The notes under the pieces are model-generated. The model ran no database searches, was not told the DNA's origin, and saw only the letters and a program-made list of their open reading frames with translations. This document shows, in pieces, positions 1 to 8,544 of a DNA stretch of 64,000 nt. Made by a program: the position numbers and the translations under genes. The stretch spans positions 87,490 to 151,489 of the forward strand of contig CAMBBS010000005.1 in the NCBI GenBank assembly GCA_945863875.1, in the 5' to 3' direction. Source of the stretch: Desulfopila aestuarii DSM 18488 (GTDB lineage: Bacteria > Desulfobacterota > Desulfobulbia > Desulfobulbales > Desulfocapsaceae). Within the stretch, counting starts at the first letter, position 1. Each line of letters begins with the position of its first letter.

Positions 1-171
1 ACGGGCAATCCAATCTGCATCGACGGGGAGCGACTGGCGGCGGATGCCTTGAGTATCATGCAGCAGCATGAAATAACCGCATTACCGATCGTTGATGGGG
101 TGAAAAAGCTTGTCGGCTTGCTTCATCTCCATAACTTACTTGGGAAGGGGGAGTTTCGCTTCCTCGTCTAG
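1..171 (+). CDS. kdsD: Arabinose-5-phosphate isomerase, C-terminal end (partial)
   Basis: The frame is open from the first base to a TAG at 169-171 and gives 56 residues; the 5' part lies outside the window. The piece reads as the second CBS repeat of KpsF/KdsD sugar isomerases, with an 'ADALSIMQQHEITALPIVD' type core followed by 'GLLHLHNLL', the usual end of this family. KdsD converts ribulose 5-phosphate to arabinose 5-phosphate, the first step of Kdo synthesis for LPS. The SIS catalytic domain cannot be seen, so another CBS protein is possible, but the ending is characteristic. Confidence 0.75.
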   Translation, partial: TGNPICIDGERLAADALSIMQQHEITALPIVDGVKKLVGLLHLHNLLGKGEFRFLV

Positions 172-213
172 TGCGTGTGGCAGGGCGAGCCGCAGACCTG
201 TCATAACCGGCGG

Positions 214-2724
214 TCAACTTTCGGAAAACAGGCTCCATTTGCTCGTTTTTATGTCGTAGGCGTAAAACATGACCAAGGTCAGTGGCCGCCCCCCGCCGGT
301 TTCCGTGCATTGCATGCGGAAAATTAATTTTGATTCGGTCTTTTTCGTATTGCTGATAACCGGGTTGCTAAGGTTTTCCGGGATAGCCGACGAATAGTTG
401 GCAACAAAAAGTGTTTGGAAATTGTTTTTCAGGTATTCTTCCTTTTCCGTCATAAATATTTTCTCATCAAGGGCGCGTATGGCGCTGTTCATTTCCTTTT
501 CTGTCTCGTTAAATTCTTCTTCTGCCCGCAAAGAACTCGCGATAATATTCGCTAAAATTTGCCGATACAGACCCTTGGCCTTCACTAACTCGTCCTTTTC
601 AATGTGGGTTTGTGCGGTTTGGCGATCTCGAATGATAGACGCCTGAAGAATAATTCTCGACAGTTTCAGGATGTTGATGCCCGAGTCCGCTGTACTTGAT
701 ACAGCCCCGGTTTCGCTCAGGAGGTTGCTTGCCTGGTTGTATGCGGCAATGGCATCGTCCCAGGATCCCGAGGCAAAGGCCTTGTTGCCCTTGTTGATGG
801 TGGTGTAGAGTTCTGCCCGTTTTATATTATTTCGAATGGCGTCTATTGATTCAGGGGACAGGGCCGCTTCCTGTCCCCTGGTCAGCGCAAGATTGTAGGC
901 AGCTATGGCGCTGAGCCAGTCTGCGCCGGTAAAAGACAGGTCGCCCTGCTCTTTAAGATTGGCAAACTGGCACTTGTGCAGCGCCTCCTGCAGTTGTGCC
1001 GAATACCGCTCACGCTCCGTTTCCGGAAGAGACATGAGCACCTTCTGGGCCTGGAAGAGTTTTTCTATGGCGTCTTCCCATTGACGGTCGTGCATGGAAA
1101 TTTGCGCCGGGTCGTAAGACATTCTAAACTCGGCTATGCGGCGTTTATGCTGCATGTCTTCGATAACCGGCCGCTCAACATCGGTGCTGTTCTCGGTTTG
1201 CCTGAGGATGGTTGTGAAAAGCTGTTCCGCCGCCGGCCATTTTTCATCGAGAAAAAGTGCATTTGCTTCCTTGAGTTGTCCTTGTATTGACAGGAGTTTT
1301 TTAGCCTCGTTTGCTGGGATGTATCTGCCGTCATATAAAATATTGCCGGCCAGGCCGTGGGTGAGTCTTGCCGATTGCAGGGTCTGTCGGAGAGACTGTT
1401 CCAGCTGTTGCGCTTCGTCCTGCTGGATAAACTTTACCTGATCAACCAGGTGTAAGGCCCGAGTGCATAAACGTTCAGCGTTCTTGAATTGATTGTCAGC
1501 AAGAGATGCGGAACATTCTGCCGAGGCCGTCTGAGCCTCCCGCAGGGTATTTTTTGCGGCCTGCCAGAAATAGCCGCTGCCTCCCATGGAGATGGCCAAT
1601 ACCCCAAGGAACAGCAGAAAAAAGATCCTGTTTTTATTGTGCGCCTTGGCAGGAATGAGGTCCTGTTGATTATTTTTTGCTGATCGCGACCGCTCTGCGG
1701 TTTTTGCAGTCGCCGTTTTATGCGGAGGCGCTGCGTTGTTAGCGGAATCCGGGGCTTGAGCGGAAGCGTAAGGGTCAAAAATGTCCGTGCCCTTTTCAGG
1801 GTGGATAGCATCGACACCCGACAGGGTCTGTTGTATGCGATGAATATCAGCGTCTATCGCCGGAAAATCGGCGACAATCAAGGTAATCTGCTGGTATTTT
1901 TCAAAAGCAATCCGGGCCTCGCCTTTCTTCTCGAATTTTTTGGCGTCCCCGTGCAGTTTTTCGACCAGTGCTATTTTGTCCCTTGCTTTGAGACATAACT
2001 TCTGCACCGCTTCAGTGGAGTAACCGCAGTTTTCGGCGGTTTTCACCAGGGTATAATATTTTTTCTGCTTATCGTGCCGATTGAAGAGTTCAAGGTCAAT
2101 GACGCTTGAGGAATCTACCTCGGGAAAAGAGGTGTTCAGGGTAATTTCTTCATCCTGTCCCTTGTTCTCCAAGGCAAGAAAATCAAATTCGCTTTTTAAA
2201 TCGGCTTCATCCAGGGTGTCGATAGGGTGGAGGTGGGCGTCGTCGGCGGGTGGTAGTGAGCCCTTCGCGGTTTGCCAGCGTATCCGTGCAAGGGGGAACC
2301 TGGTCGAATGGTCCAGGTACCATGCCGCCGCCTCTTCATTGAAGGCGTTGCTCGTCGAGTAAAATTCGCCATTGATCATTTGTCCGATATGGATGATAAG
2401 ATCGGAGAGAGAACGATCCTGGCGCCAGAAATCCCCGAGGCATATCGCGGCAGGATCAAAGTCAGGATGGAAAATGTCACATTTCGGCTTGCAACTCGGC
2501 GGAAAATGTGGAAAACCAAAGGGGATGGCCAGTTCAACCTGGGGATTGACCGATTCGACGATTTTTCCTTCGCCAGTTTTGCAGAGCCCATGGAGCGTGT
2601 AGACAATTTTGTATTGCTCAGGGGGATCGCCCTTCGTCGGAATAACGGAAATCACCGGATGAGAAAGGAAATGTTCCTGGAGCTGTTTGCAGATTTCGTC
2701 TAACTGGTTGGGAGAAGAAGGCAT
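214..2724 (-). CDS. E2 (ubiquitin-conjugating)-fold membrane protein with TPR-like repeats
   Basis: This 836-residue protein has an E2/UBC-like domain at about residues 8-140. Seen directly: a proline-rich 'PFGFPHFPP' loop (68-76), His86-Pro87-Asp88 in place of the E2 HPN motif, 'ICLG' with Cys95 at the catalytic position, Trp100 shortly after it, and a closing helix with 'AFNEEAAAWY' that matches the 'LNxEAA' helix of E2 enzymes. A charged linker follows, with a possible helical unit at 215-300, then one hydrophobic helix at about 367-387 preceded by basic residues. That suggests the E2 domain is cytoplasmic and the C-terminal half periplasmic. Residues 485-668 hold TPR-like units with 'W..AI..Y/F..A' patterns, and the last 70 residues look like a small beta-rich domain. 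No E1, ubiquitin-like or JAB gene is adjacent. Whether Cys95 forms a thioester is unknown. It is transcribed away from the next gene. Confidence 0.75.
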   Translation of the reverse strand: MPSSPNQLDEICKQLQEHFLSHPVISVIPTKGDPPEQYKIVYTLHGLCKTGEGKIVESVNPQVELAIPFGFPHFPPSCKPKCDIFHPDFDPAAICLGDFWRQDRSLSDLIIHIGQMINGEFYSTSNAFNEEAAAWYLDHSTRFPLARIRWQTAKGSLPPADDAHLHPIDTLDEADLKSEFDFLALENKGQDEEITLNTSFPEVDSSSVIDLELFNRHDKQKKYYTLVKTAENCGYSTEAVQKLCLKARDKIALVEKLHGDAKKFEKKGEARIAFEKYQQITLIVADFPAIDADIHRIQQTLSGVDAIHPEKGTDIFDPYASAQAPDSANNAAPPHKTATAKTAERSRSAKNNQQDLIPAKAHNKNRIFFLLFLGVLAISMGGSGYFWQAAKNTLREAQTASAECSASLADNQFKNAERLCTRALHLVDQVKFIQQDEAQQLEQSLRQTLQSARLTHGLAGNILYDGRYIPANEAKKLLSIQGQLKEANALFLDEKWPAAEQLFTTILRQTENSTDVERPVIEDMQHKRRIAEFRMSYDPAQISMHDRQWEDAIEKLFQAQKVLMSLPETERERYSAQLQEALHKCQFANLKEQGDLSFTGADWLSAIAAYNLALTRGQEAALSPESIDAIRNNIKRAELYTTINKGNKAFASGSWDDAIAAYNQASNLLSETGAVSSTADSGINILKLSRIILQASIIRDRQTAQTHIEKDELVKAKGLYRQILANIIASSLRAEEEFNETEKEMNSAIRALDEKIFMTEKEEYLKNNFQTLFVANYSSAIPENLSNPVISNTKKTESKLIFRMQCTETGGGRPLTLVMFYAYDIKTSKWSLFSES

Positions 2725-2754
2725 GTGTATTTATGGTCTGAGTTGGTAAATTGA

Positions 2755-2798
2755 TGACTGTTTTAGTCAGTATAGCAAGGATATTTGAGCAACACCAA
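2755..2798 (-). promoter_or_regulatory. Probable promoter of the E2-fold gene with a small palindrome
   Basis: On the minus strand a -10 like TATACT lies at 2774-2769 and a -35 like TTGGTG at 2798-2793, with 18 bases between them. Just downstream, about at the expected start of transcription, is the inverted repeat TGACT-GTTTT-AGTCA (2755-2769), which could be an operator. It lies in the 162-base divergent gap between the E2-fold gene and the cNMP-binding gene. No equally good promoter is visible for the plus-strand gene. Confidence 0.4.
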
Positions 2799-2886
2799 AA
2801 GAAAGTTCGACAGGGGCCAGATTTGTGCTGAAAAGGGTGTGTGGTGCATACAGGACGGCAATTGACCGGCGGTTACTCTTCTCCCA

Positions 2887-3975
2887 TTGTGTATGAAAAA
2901 TCTTAGCGCATTTTTTAGGATCATAAAAGACCAGAATTGTCCGTTGTACAAGGTGGATGAGCGACTCTTTCTCTCGGAAAAGACCCTGTCCTGTCCGCCA
3001 GGAAAAGAGATGTGTCTCATTCTGATCCGCGATCTGACCGAGTTGTTGTTCAAACTTTTACAGGAGCGGCCGCCTGACCTGGAGAGCTACTCCGACACCA
3101 TCTTTAATTGCAGCGGCTGCACCGGCTTGATTAAGTTTTCCCTGGTGCGGGCCGACGCACAGGAAGATACTTTGTCAAGTGGCAAGGCGGGAACAGGCGC
3201 AGCGCCACACGTTGTTGCGACTGTCCTGCAACTATTTGAAAAATTATCTGATTGCGCCCTGCTGCAGGCTATTCCCACTGAGCAGAGAGCGCTGCTGCTC
3301 AATCATTTTCGGCAAATCACCCTCGAAGAGGGGGCAGTCCTTATCCGGCAGGGGGAAAACAATCTCAATTTGTATATTGTTGTTGATGGGGAACTCGTTA
3401 TCGAGAATGGCGGCGTGCGCCTGGCAACTCTTGCACATGGACAAATATGTGGGGAAATGAGCTACCTGGGCGCCGATATTGCTGTCGCAACGGTGACGGC
3501 GACAAAGAAAAGCCAGGTATTGGCCATTGCGGGAAATATTTTTGGCAGTCTGCTCGAAAACAATCGGGCGGTGCAGTCCTACATGGCGCAGATGCTCGCC
3601 GCAATGTTGCGCAAAACAAATGAGGCCAGGGCACGTGACTTTGCCTCCTGTATGAGTGGCCGGATTGATGAGATCGTTCCCGCGGAACTCTTCCAGATTT
3701 TCCACATGCACCAGAAGACCGGGGTACTGTCTCTGGAACTGCCCGATGGAAAAGCAAAGGTGGCCTTCCGGGAAGGGTGTATAATCAATGCCGCTTACAG
3801 CGAGCTGGCTAATGAAGAGGCGATATTTAAAATCCTCGCGGAAAAAAAAGGTCTTTACCGCTTTACCTCAGGTCTTTCACCCCATGAAATGCGCGCCGCG
3901 GAGATCGGAGATTTTATGATGCTGCTCATGGAAGGTGTCAAGCGGGTAGATGAGGAGCAGGAACGATCCGGATAA
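2887..3975 (+). CDS. Cyclic-nucleotide-binding / DUF4388 protein
   Basis: The 362-residue product has three parts. The N-terminal 90 residues carry a Cys-containing segment ('CPLY' ... 'CPPGKEMCLIL') of a kind I recall in deltaproteobacterial signalling proteins. The middle (about 115-235) is a cNMP-binding beta-roll with 'EGAVLIRQGE' and 'GELVIENGG...GQICGEMSYLG'. The C-terminus (about 255-350) is a DUF4388/PATAN-like domain with 'LFQIFHMHQKTGVLSL' and 'FREGCIINA'. There is no DNA-binding helix-turn-helix, so it is probably a ligand-sensing adaptor rather than a CRP-type regulator. The first possible start is TTG at 2887; ATG at 2893 is equally good, and ATG at 3010 has a better ribosome site but would cut the N-terminal domain. 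It is divergent from the E2-fold gene. Confidence 0.7.
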   Translation: MCMKNLSAFFRIIKDQNCPLYKVDERLFLSEKTLSCPPGKEMCLILIRDLTELLFKLLQERPPDLESYSDTIFNCSGCTGLIKFSLVRADAQEDTLSSGKAGTGAAPHVVATVLQLFEKLSDCALLQAIPTEQRALLLNHFRQITLEEGAVLIRQGENNLNLYIVVDGELVIENGGVRLATLAHGQICGEMSYLGADIAVATVTATKKSQVLAIAGNIFGSLLENNRAVQSYMAQMLAAMLRKTNEARARDFASCMSGRIDEIVPAELFQIFHMHQKTGVLSLELPDGKAKVAFREGCIINAAYSELANEEAIFKILAEKKGLYRFTSGLSPHEMRAAEIGDFMMLLMEGVKRVDEEQERSG

Positions 3976-4060
3976 CGCTGCAGCCGCCCTTGTCGCAGAG
4001 TCCGTATCGAGCAGAAAATTCTCTGCCATGGCTGGATGAGGCCGGCCAGAGAGGTTACAG

Positions 4061-4735
4061 CTAGGGCTGGACCCGCTGAAAGGGTGGCAGGGTGAGGATC
4101 TCTAGAAAGCTGTTGACGTGATATGCCGCCTGAAGGTTGGGGCTTTTGAATGCAATCAGCGGTACGTCGCAGCTTTTGGAGTGCTCCTCATCCACGATCG
4201 AATCGCCGATGAACACCGCTTCCGCCGCTTGGCAGCTGTAGAAGGCAAGGATCTCGAGAAGTCCATCCGGGGCGGGTTTTGGCCGTCTGGCTGTAGCCGC
4301 CGTCACCACCTTGCCGAAATACGCTTGGAGCTTATAGCGTTCGAGCAGGGGAATCATGGTGTTTGTCCGGTTGGTTGAGATCGCCAGATGGTAGCTCCGC
4401 CTGGTGATTTCGAGAAAGTCCACCAGGTCTTTTTCGATCTCCATATGCTGCAAAAACGGTTCGTAGCCGCACAACTCCTTGAAGGCATGAATTTCTTCGA
4501 GCGTTGGCCGGGCATAATGACGGAAGATATGTTGGATTGCATCGGCGACGTTGCTCATATGCACATAATCCTCTTCACTCTGGCTCATCGGGGCAAGGCC
4601 GAAATGAGCCAGCAGGTGGTTGTAGTACATGCAGTTGGCCTTTTTAGAGTCAAACATGACTCCGTCGCAGTCGAATACAATGAGTTTCAGCATGGGGTAG
4701 CTCTGTAGAAGATGGTGAAAAAGGCGGAAGGTCAA
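4061..4735 (-). CDS. HAD-superfamily phosphatase (phosphoglycolate phosphatase-like)
   Basis: The HAD motifs are all present: motif I 'FDCDGVMFDS' with the two catalytic Asp, motif II Ser/Thr in 'AISTNRTN', motif III Lys in 'RRPKPAPDGLLEIL', and motif IV 'VFIGDSIVDEEHSK'. A helical cap follows motif I, as in Gph/PgmB-type enzymes. The substrate cannot be read from the sequence; phosphoglycolate or another small phosphate ester is typical. The first start is a TTG at 4735 that overlaps the upstream stop (TTGA), while the ATG at 4693 begins exactly at the conserved core and may be the true start. It forms an operon with the YkgJ-like gene. Confidence 0.8.
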   Translation of the reverse strand: MTFRLFHHLLQSYPMLKLIVFDCDGVMFDSKKANCMYYNHLLAHFGLAPMSQSEEDYVHMSNVADAIQHIFRHYARPTLEEIHAFKELCGYEPFLQHMEIEKDLVDFLEITRRSYHLAISTNRTNTMIPLLERYKLQAYFGKVVTAATARRPKPAPDGLLEILAFYSCQAAEAVFIGDSIVDEEHSKSCDVPLIAFKSPNLQAAYHVNSFLEILTLPPFQRVQP

Positions 4736-5469
4736 AATGGTGCAAACAGTTGCCGGCTCAGCCAGTCCACTGCAAAGAGTAACAGTTCCTCATCCTGCAC
4801 CAGACAATTTTTCTCAGCCGGCGTCAAAGCGACTGCATCGAGTTGGTCGTTTTGCGCTAATTCCCTGAAGCTATCGATATTGTAGAGTGCCAGAACAAAA
4901 AGATCGATCTGTTTTGCCGAAGGGACAAACCCCTTGCGTATCGAATCATGCTGCAGAATTGCGGCGACGGCGTCGTTGAAACGGTTGTACGGCAGCAGTT
5001 CCTGATCCCTGCAGTAGTGCAGGGAATTTTGGCTGATCGGCTCCTGAAAGCCCTTGCAGTGGTCTTCCCTCATGAGGACAAAAAGTTCTTCCATGGTGCC
5101 GTTTTCCTGGCGTATGACCGCGCGGCCAAGAGGGTAGGCCCGGCAGGCACCCGGTCGATGCCCGTAGACGCTGCAGCCCTGTTTGGTGACGAAGACACAG
5201 CTTGCCCTGCCGTCGTCGACCATGGTCAGATAAAACCGGGGAAACGGCTCCCCGGCATCCTGTTCAATGATGATATGGCTCTCGAGCAGCTGCCCGGAGG
5301 TGAGCCGGGTGGCCTTTCGCAACCGCAGTACATCATAGGGGGTGAGGGCGAGTTCCAGCATGCGGCAGCAATCGGTGAAACACCTGACCTCCCGGTGGCA
5401 GGAAAATGTAAAGGTTTCCTGACGATCCAGCCGGCTGAGGTGTGGCGGTACATGAGCTCCTGGTGTCAT
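4732..5469 (-). CDS. YkgJ/UPF0153-family cysteine-cluster protein
   Basis: The 245-residue protein has the YkgJ-type Cys pattern: Cys24 and Cys30 followed by 'TDCCR', then 'CVF', 'GCSVYGHRPGACRAYPLG' and a later Cys. The family is thought to bind zinc or an iron-sulfur cluster, and its biochemical role is poorly known. It overlaps the downstream HAD gene by 4 bases and lies 15 bases after secDF on the same strand, so the three may be co-transcribed. The longer C-terminal half (about 130-245) has no recognised motif. Confidence 0.75.
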   Translation of the reverse strand: MTPGAHVPPHLSRLDRQETFTFSCHREVRCFTDCCRMLELALTPYDVLRLRKATRLTSGQLLESHIIIEQDAGEPFPRFYLTMVDDGRASCVFVTKQGCSVYGHRPGACRAYPLGRAVIRQENGTMEELFVLMREDHCKGFQEPISQNSLHYCRDQELLPYNRFNDAVAAILQHDSIRKGFVPSAKQIDLFVLALYNIDSFRELAQNDQLDAVALTPAEKNCLVQDEELLLFAVDWLSRQLFAPF

Positions 5470-5484
5470 TGCCTGTCCTTGGTT

Positions 5485-8052
5485 CTACGCCGTCTGTTTG
5501 CCCCATAGCGTGAGAAGCGGGCTTGCTATGAAGATGGAGGAGTAGGTGCCGACCACTATACCGGCCAGCAGCACAAAGGCGAAGTCGTGGATGACCGATC
5601 CGCCGAGCAGATACAGGGCGATGAGGACGAAAGCGGTGGTCAGCCCGGTGATGATGGTTCGGCTGATAACCTGATTGATACTGTTGTTGATGACACCTGT
5701 CAGTGTATGGTCTTCTGATTTATGCATATTCTCTCTGATTCTATCGAAAACCACCACCGTGTCATTGAGGGAATACCCGGCCAGGGTGAGCAATGCGGTG
5801 ATGAGCAGCAGGGTGACTTCAAGATCCATCAGCCAGCATATGCCAAGGACGACTATGACATCATGAAAGGTAGCCGTGGCTGCCGCCAGACCAAAACGGA
5901 TGTCGAAGCGAATCGCCAGATAAATGATGACCCCGGCGAGGGAGATGAAAATGGCCTGTATCGCCTTGTTGCGGAGCACTGAGCTGACCGATGAGCCGAT
6001 TTCCGACTGGCTCTCCAGACTGAACTGCTTTTCGGCGAGTTCGTTGGCGAGGATATCGCTGACCTTCTCCCCGAAGTTGGCCACCACTGCCTCCGACTTT
6101 TTAATCTTGACGATGAGCCGATGTTCGTTTTCCACTTCCTGCAGATCAATATCTTTCATGTCGCCTCTGCTGAAAGCGTCCCTTACCTCGGCCATGGTGA
6201 AATCCTCGGTCGCTTTATATTGCAGGAGCGAGCCGCCGGAAAAATCCACCCCCATATTGGCATGGCCCCGGACGATCTGGACAAGGGCGACAAAACCGAT
6301 GATTACCATGGTAGCGGACAGTGCATAGGTAATGTGCCTGATTTTCATGTAATCGATGTTTGGTTTTTTGGTAAATTGCATAAAATTGAGCCGCTTCATC
6401 GGCCGTACCGAGTTCAACGTATCAAACACCAGCCGGGAAAAGAAGAGGGCGGCGAAGAGGTTGAAAATAATACCAAGCGTCAGGGTGATGGCAAAACCCT
6501 TGATGGGGCCGGTGCCGAACATGAACAGGGCCAGGGAGGTGATCAGGGTTGTTACCTGGGAGTCGACGATGGTGGAAAAGGCATTGCCGTAACCGCCGTC
6601 AATACTCGATCTGACCGATTTACCCAGGGCATACTCTTCGCGCATCCTCTCAAAAATGAGCACATTGGCGTCCACCGCCATGCCGATAGACAGGATGATA
6701 CCGGCAATACCCGGCAGGGTCAGGGTGGCGTTGAGGATGGCCAGACCGGAAAACAGCAGGAGGATATTGAGCATCAGGGCAGTATTGGCAATAAGGCCGG
6801 AAAGCCGGTAATAGATCAGCATAAAGGCCAGGACGATGATGGCCCCGAAGGCACCGGAAGAGAGCCCCTTGTTGATGGAATCCTGTCCAAGAGTCGCACC
6901 GACGGTCATGTTCTGGACGATATCGACCGGCGCCGGCAAAGCCCCGACTCTGAGGACGATGGCCAGATCAGCCGCCTCCTCGTGGGTAAAACTGCCGCTG
7001 ATCTGGGCCGAACCGCCGAGGATACGTTCGCGGATGACCGGTGCGGAGCGAACGACATCATCTAAAACAATGGCCATCCGTCTGCCGACGTTTTTTTCGG
7101 TTATGCCGGCAAAAATTTTACCCCCTCTGCCGGTCATGTCGAGGCTGACATACGGTTCATTAAAATTACCCCCGATCCGGACCTGCGCGTCTTTAATCAT
7201 GTCGCCGGTCATAAGGATTTTGTTCTCAAGCAGGATAGGGATGAGAGTCTCTCGCTTCGTCTGTTTATCGACATCTTTTTCAAAGTACAGGGAGGTGTTG
7301 TCCGGCAGGCTGCTCTGCAGCGCCCGGTTCAGCTTGCTCACGTTCTCGCCGTCCTGCCACTGCTTCGCCTCCCGTGCCTGGGCCACGAGTTGCTGGAGAT
7401 CGAGACCGGGGGTCTCGGCAACTATTCTGAACTCCAGCTGGGCGGTATCGCCGAGGAGTTTCAAGGCGCGTTCAGGGTCTTTCACCCCGGGGAGCTGGAT
7501 GACAATTTCATCCTCCCCCTGACGGATAATGACCGGTTCCGCCACGCCGAATTGATCGATTCGGTTACGGAGAATCTCCAGTGACTGCTCTACTGAGTGG
7601 GTCTTGATATATTGGATCTTTTCAGGTTTCAGGGTGAGAAAGATACGCGGGAAACTGCCTTCTTTTGCTTCGACCGTCGCATCAATGTCGGGGAAGTCCT
7701 CTTTGACAAGATTTTTCACCTTGTCGACGGCATTGGTGTTCGGCAGAGTGAAGATGACAGTGTCCGGAGTTGGTGAGGGACTCCGGACCGCGCTGATAGA
7801 CTCTTCGGTGAGAGTATCTTTGAGATCGTTGGCAGCGAATTCCAGGGAGTTTTCTTCAGCCTTTGGCAAATTTACTTTCAAAACGAGATGCATGCCGCCC
7901 TGGAGGTCAAGACCAAGGCGCAGTCCTTCCGGGGCCATGTAGGTTTTCCACCAGGTGGGGGTATCCTTGTAAAAGGACGGCACCACGGTAATAAAGGAGA
8001 TGCAAATGATCGATATAAGAAAAGCAAGTTTTACTTTAAGTGCAGTGTTCAT
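5485..8052 (-). CDS. secDF: Protein-export membrane protein SecDF (fused SecD and SecF)
   Basis: The 855-residue protein joins SecD (residues 1 to about 540) and SecF (about 565 to 855) in one chain. SecD features seen are the N-terminal helix, 'LRLGLDLQGGMHL', the periplasmic domain with 'RNRIDQFGVAEPVI' and 'IQLPGVKDPERA', and the membrane segment 'GMAVDANVLIFERMREE'. SecF features are 'GVDFSGGSLLQ' and 'YSLNDTVVVFDRIREN'. SecDF uses proton flow to help SecYEG export proteins. Each half has six predicted membrane helices. Fusion is known in several lineages. The usual neighbour yajC is not beside it here. Confidence 0.95.
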   Translation of the reverse strand: MNTALKVKLAFLISIICISFITVVPSFYKDTPTWWKTYMAPEGLRLGLDLQGGMHLVLKVNLPKAEENSLEFAANDLKDTLTEESISAVRSPSPTPDTVIFTLPNTNAVDKVKNLVKEDFPDIDATVEAKEGSFPRIFLTLKPEKIQYIKTHSVEQSLEILRNRIDQFGVAEPVIIRQGEDEIVIQLPGVKDPERALKLLGDTAQLEFRIVAETPGLDLQQLVAQAREAKQWQDGENVSKLNRALQSSLPDNTSLYFEKDVDKQTKRETLIPILLENKILMTGDMIKDAQVRIGGNFNEPYVSLDMTGRGGKIFAGITEKNVGRRMAIVLDDVVRSAPVIRERILGGSAQISGSFTHEEAADLAIVLRVGALPAPVDIVQNMTVGATLGQDSINKGLSSGAFGAIIVLAFMLIYYRLSGLIANTALMLNILLLFSGLAILNATLTLPGIAGIILSIGMAVDANVLIFERMREEYALGKSVRSSIDGGYGNAFSTIVDSQVTTLITSLALFMFGTGPIKGFAITLTLGIIFNLFAALFFSRLVFDTLNSVRPMKRLNFMQFTKKPNIDYMKIRHITYALSATMVIIGFVALVQIVRGHANMGVDFSGGSLLQYKATEDFTMAEVRDAFSRGDMKDIDLQEVENEHRLIVKIKKSEAVVANFGEKVSDILANELAEKQFSLESQSEIGSSVSSVLRNKAIQAIFISLAGVIIYLAIRFDIRFGLAAATATFHDVIVVLGICWLMDLEVTLLLITALLTLAGYSLNDTVVVFDRIRENMHKSEDHTLTGVINNSINQVISRTIITGLTTAFVLIALYLLGGSVIHDFAFVLLAGIVVGTYSSIFIASPLLTLWGKQTA

Positions 8053-8123
8053 GAGATCCTTGATTATTTCTGTAAAGAGAAGCCTGTTCGTCTGCTGTAT
8101 GTTGAGAAATGTTAAACCCTGCG

Positions 8124-8151
8124 ATTATACCCCAATGCCTGAATCTTGCAA
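8124..8151 (-). promoter_or_regulatory. Promoter of secDF
   Basis: On the minus strand there is a perfect -10 TATAAT (8129-8124) and a -35 TTGCAA (8151-8146) with 16 bases between. It points to secDF, whose start lies about 70 bases downstream. It is the best sigma-70-like promoter in this gap and lies after the structured element at 8187-8370, so secDF need not be co-transcribed with it. Confidence 0.6.
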
Positions 8152-8186
8152 GGTTCAGTGCAGGATAATTCGTATCTGAGGGACAG

Positions 8187-8370
8187 TTTTTCTCGATTTT
8201 CACCCTACGTGGTCAGGGAGCACTGCTGCGAGCAGCTGCTGCGGGCATGCAATCCTTACCGGTGATGCCACTACGCGGGGGATAGGCTTGGCTCCCGGTA
8301 GATCTCTGTTCACTGGACGATATTTCACTGCCGGGGGACTCGGGGGATTGTTGAGGGTAAAGAAAAAGAA
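8187..8370 (-). ncRNA. Candidate structured RNA of about 184 nt, 6S-like in outline (strand uncertain)
   Basis: The 492 bases between secDF and the NIL-ferredoxin gene hold no convincing coding frame, but this segment folds on itself. Pairings seen: ACCCT 8202-8206 with AGGGT 8354-8358, extended outward by T-rich 8187-8200 against A-rich 8359-8367; GGGAGC 8216-8221 with GCTCCC 8291-8296; and GGCAT 8244-8248 with ATGCC 8265-8269, extended by CTGCG/CGCGG. The result is a rod: closing stem, large asymmetric internal loop, then a long terminal arm. Length and shape resemble 6S RNA, and on the minus strand the loop has 'GAGTCCCC' and 'GAAATATCG', loosely like E. coli 6S. The signature motifs of RNase P RNA, SRP RNA and tmRNA are absent. 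Identity and strand are inference. Confidence 0.4.
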
Positions 8371-8544
8371 CCTTGCGCTTCTTCAGGGCAGAAAGTAAAT
8401 TTTCCGTTCTGCCTGTGTACCATCCGTCATGGAATGCTCTTCCGCACTTCTCGCGCCGGTCACGCAGAAAAATATCCACCCGCTGTGGTGGGAAAACAAA
8501 TTTTTAAGTAAGCGGTAATTAATTTTTAACGGAGACGGAAAAAG

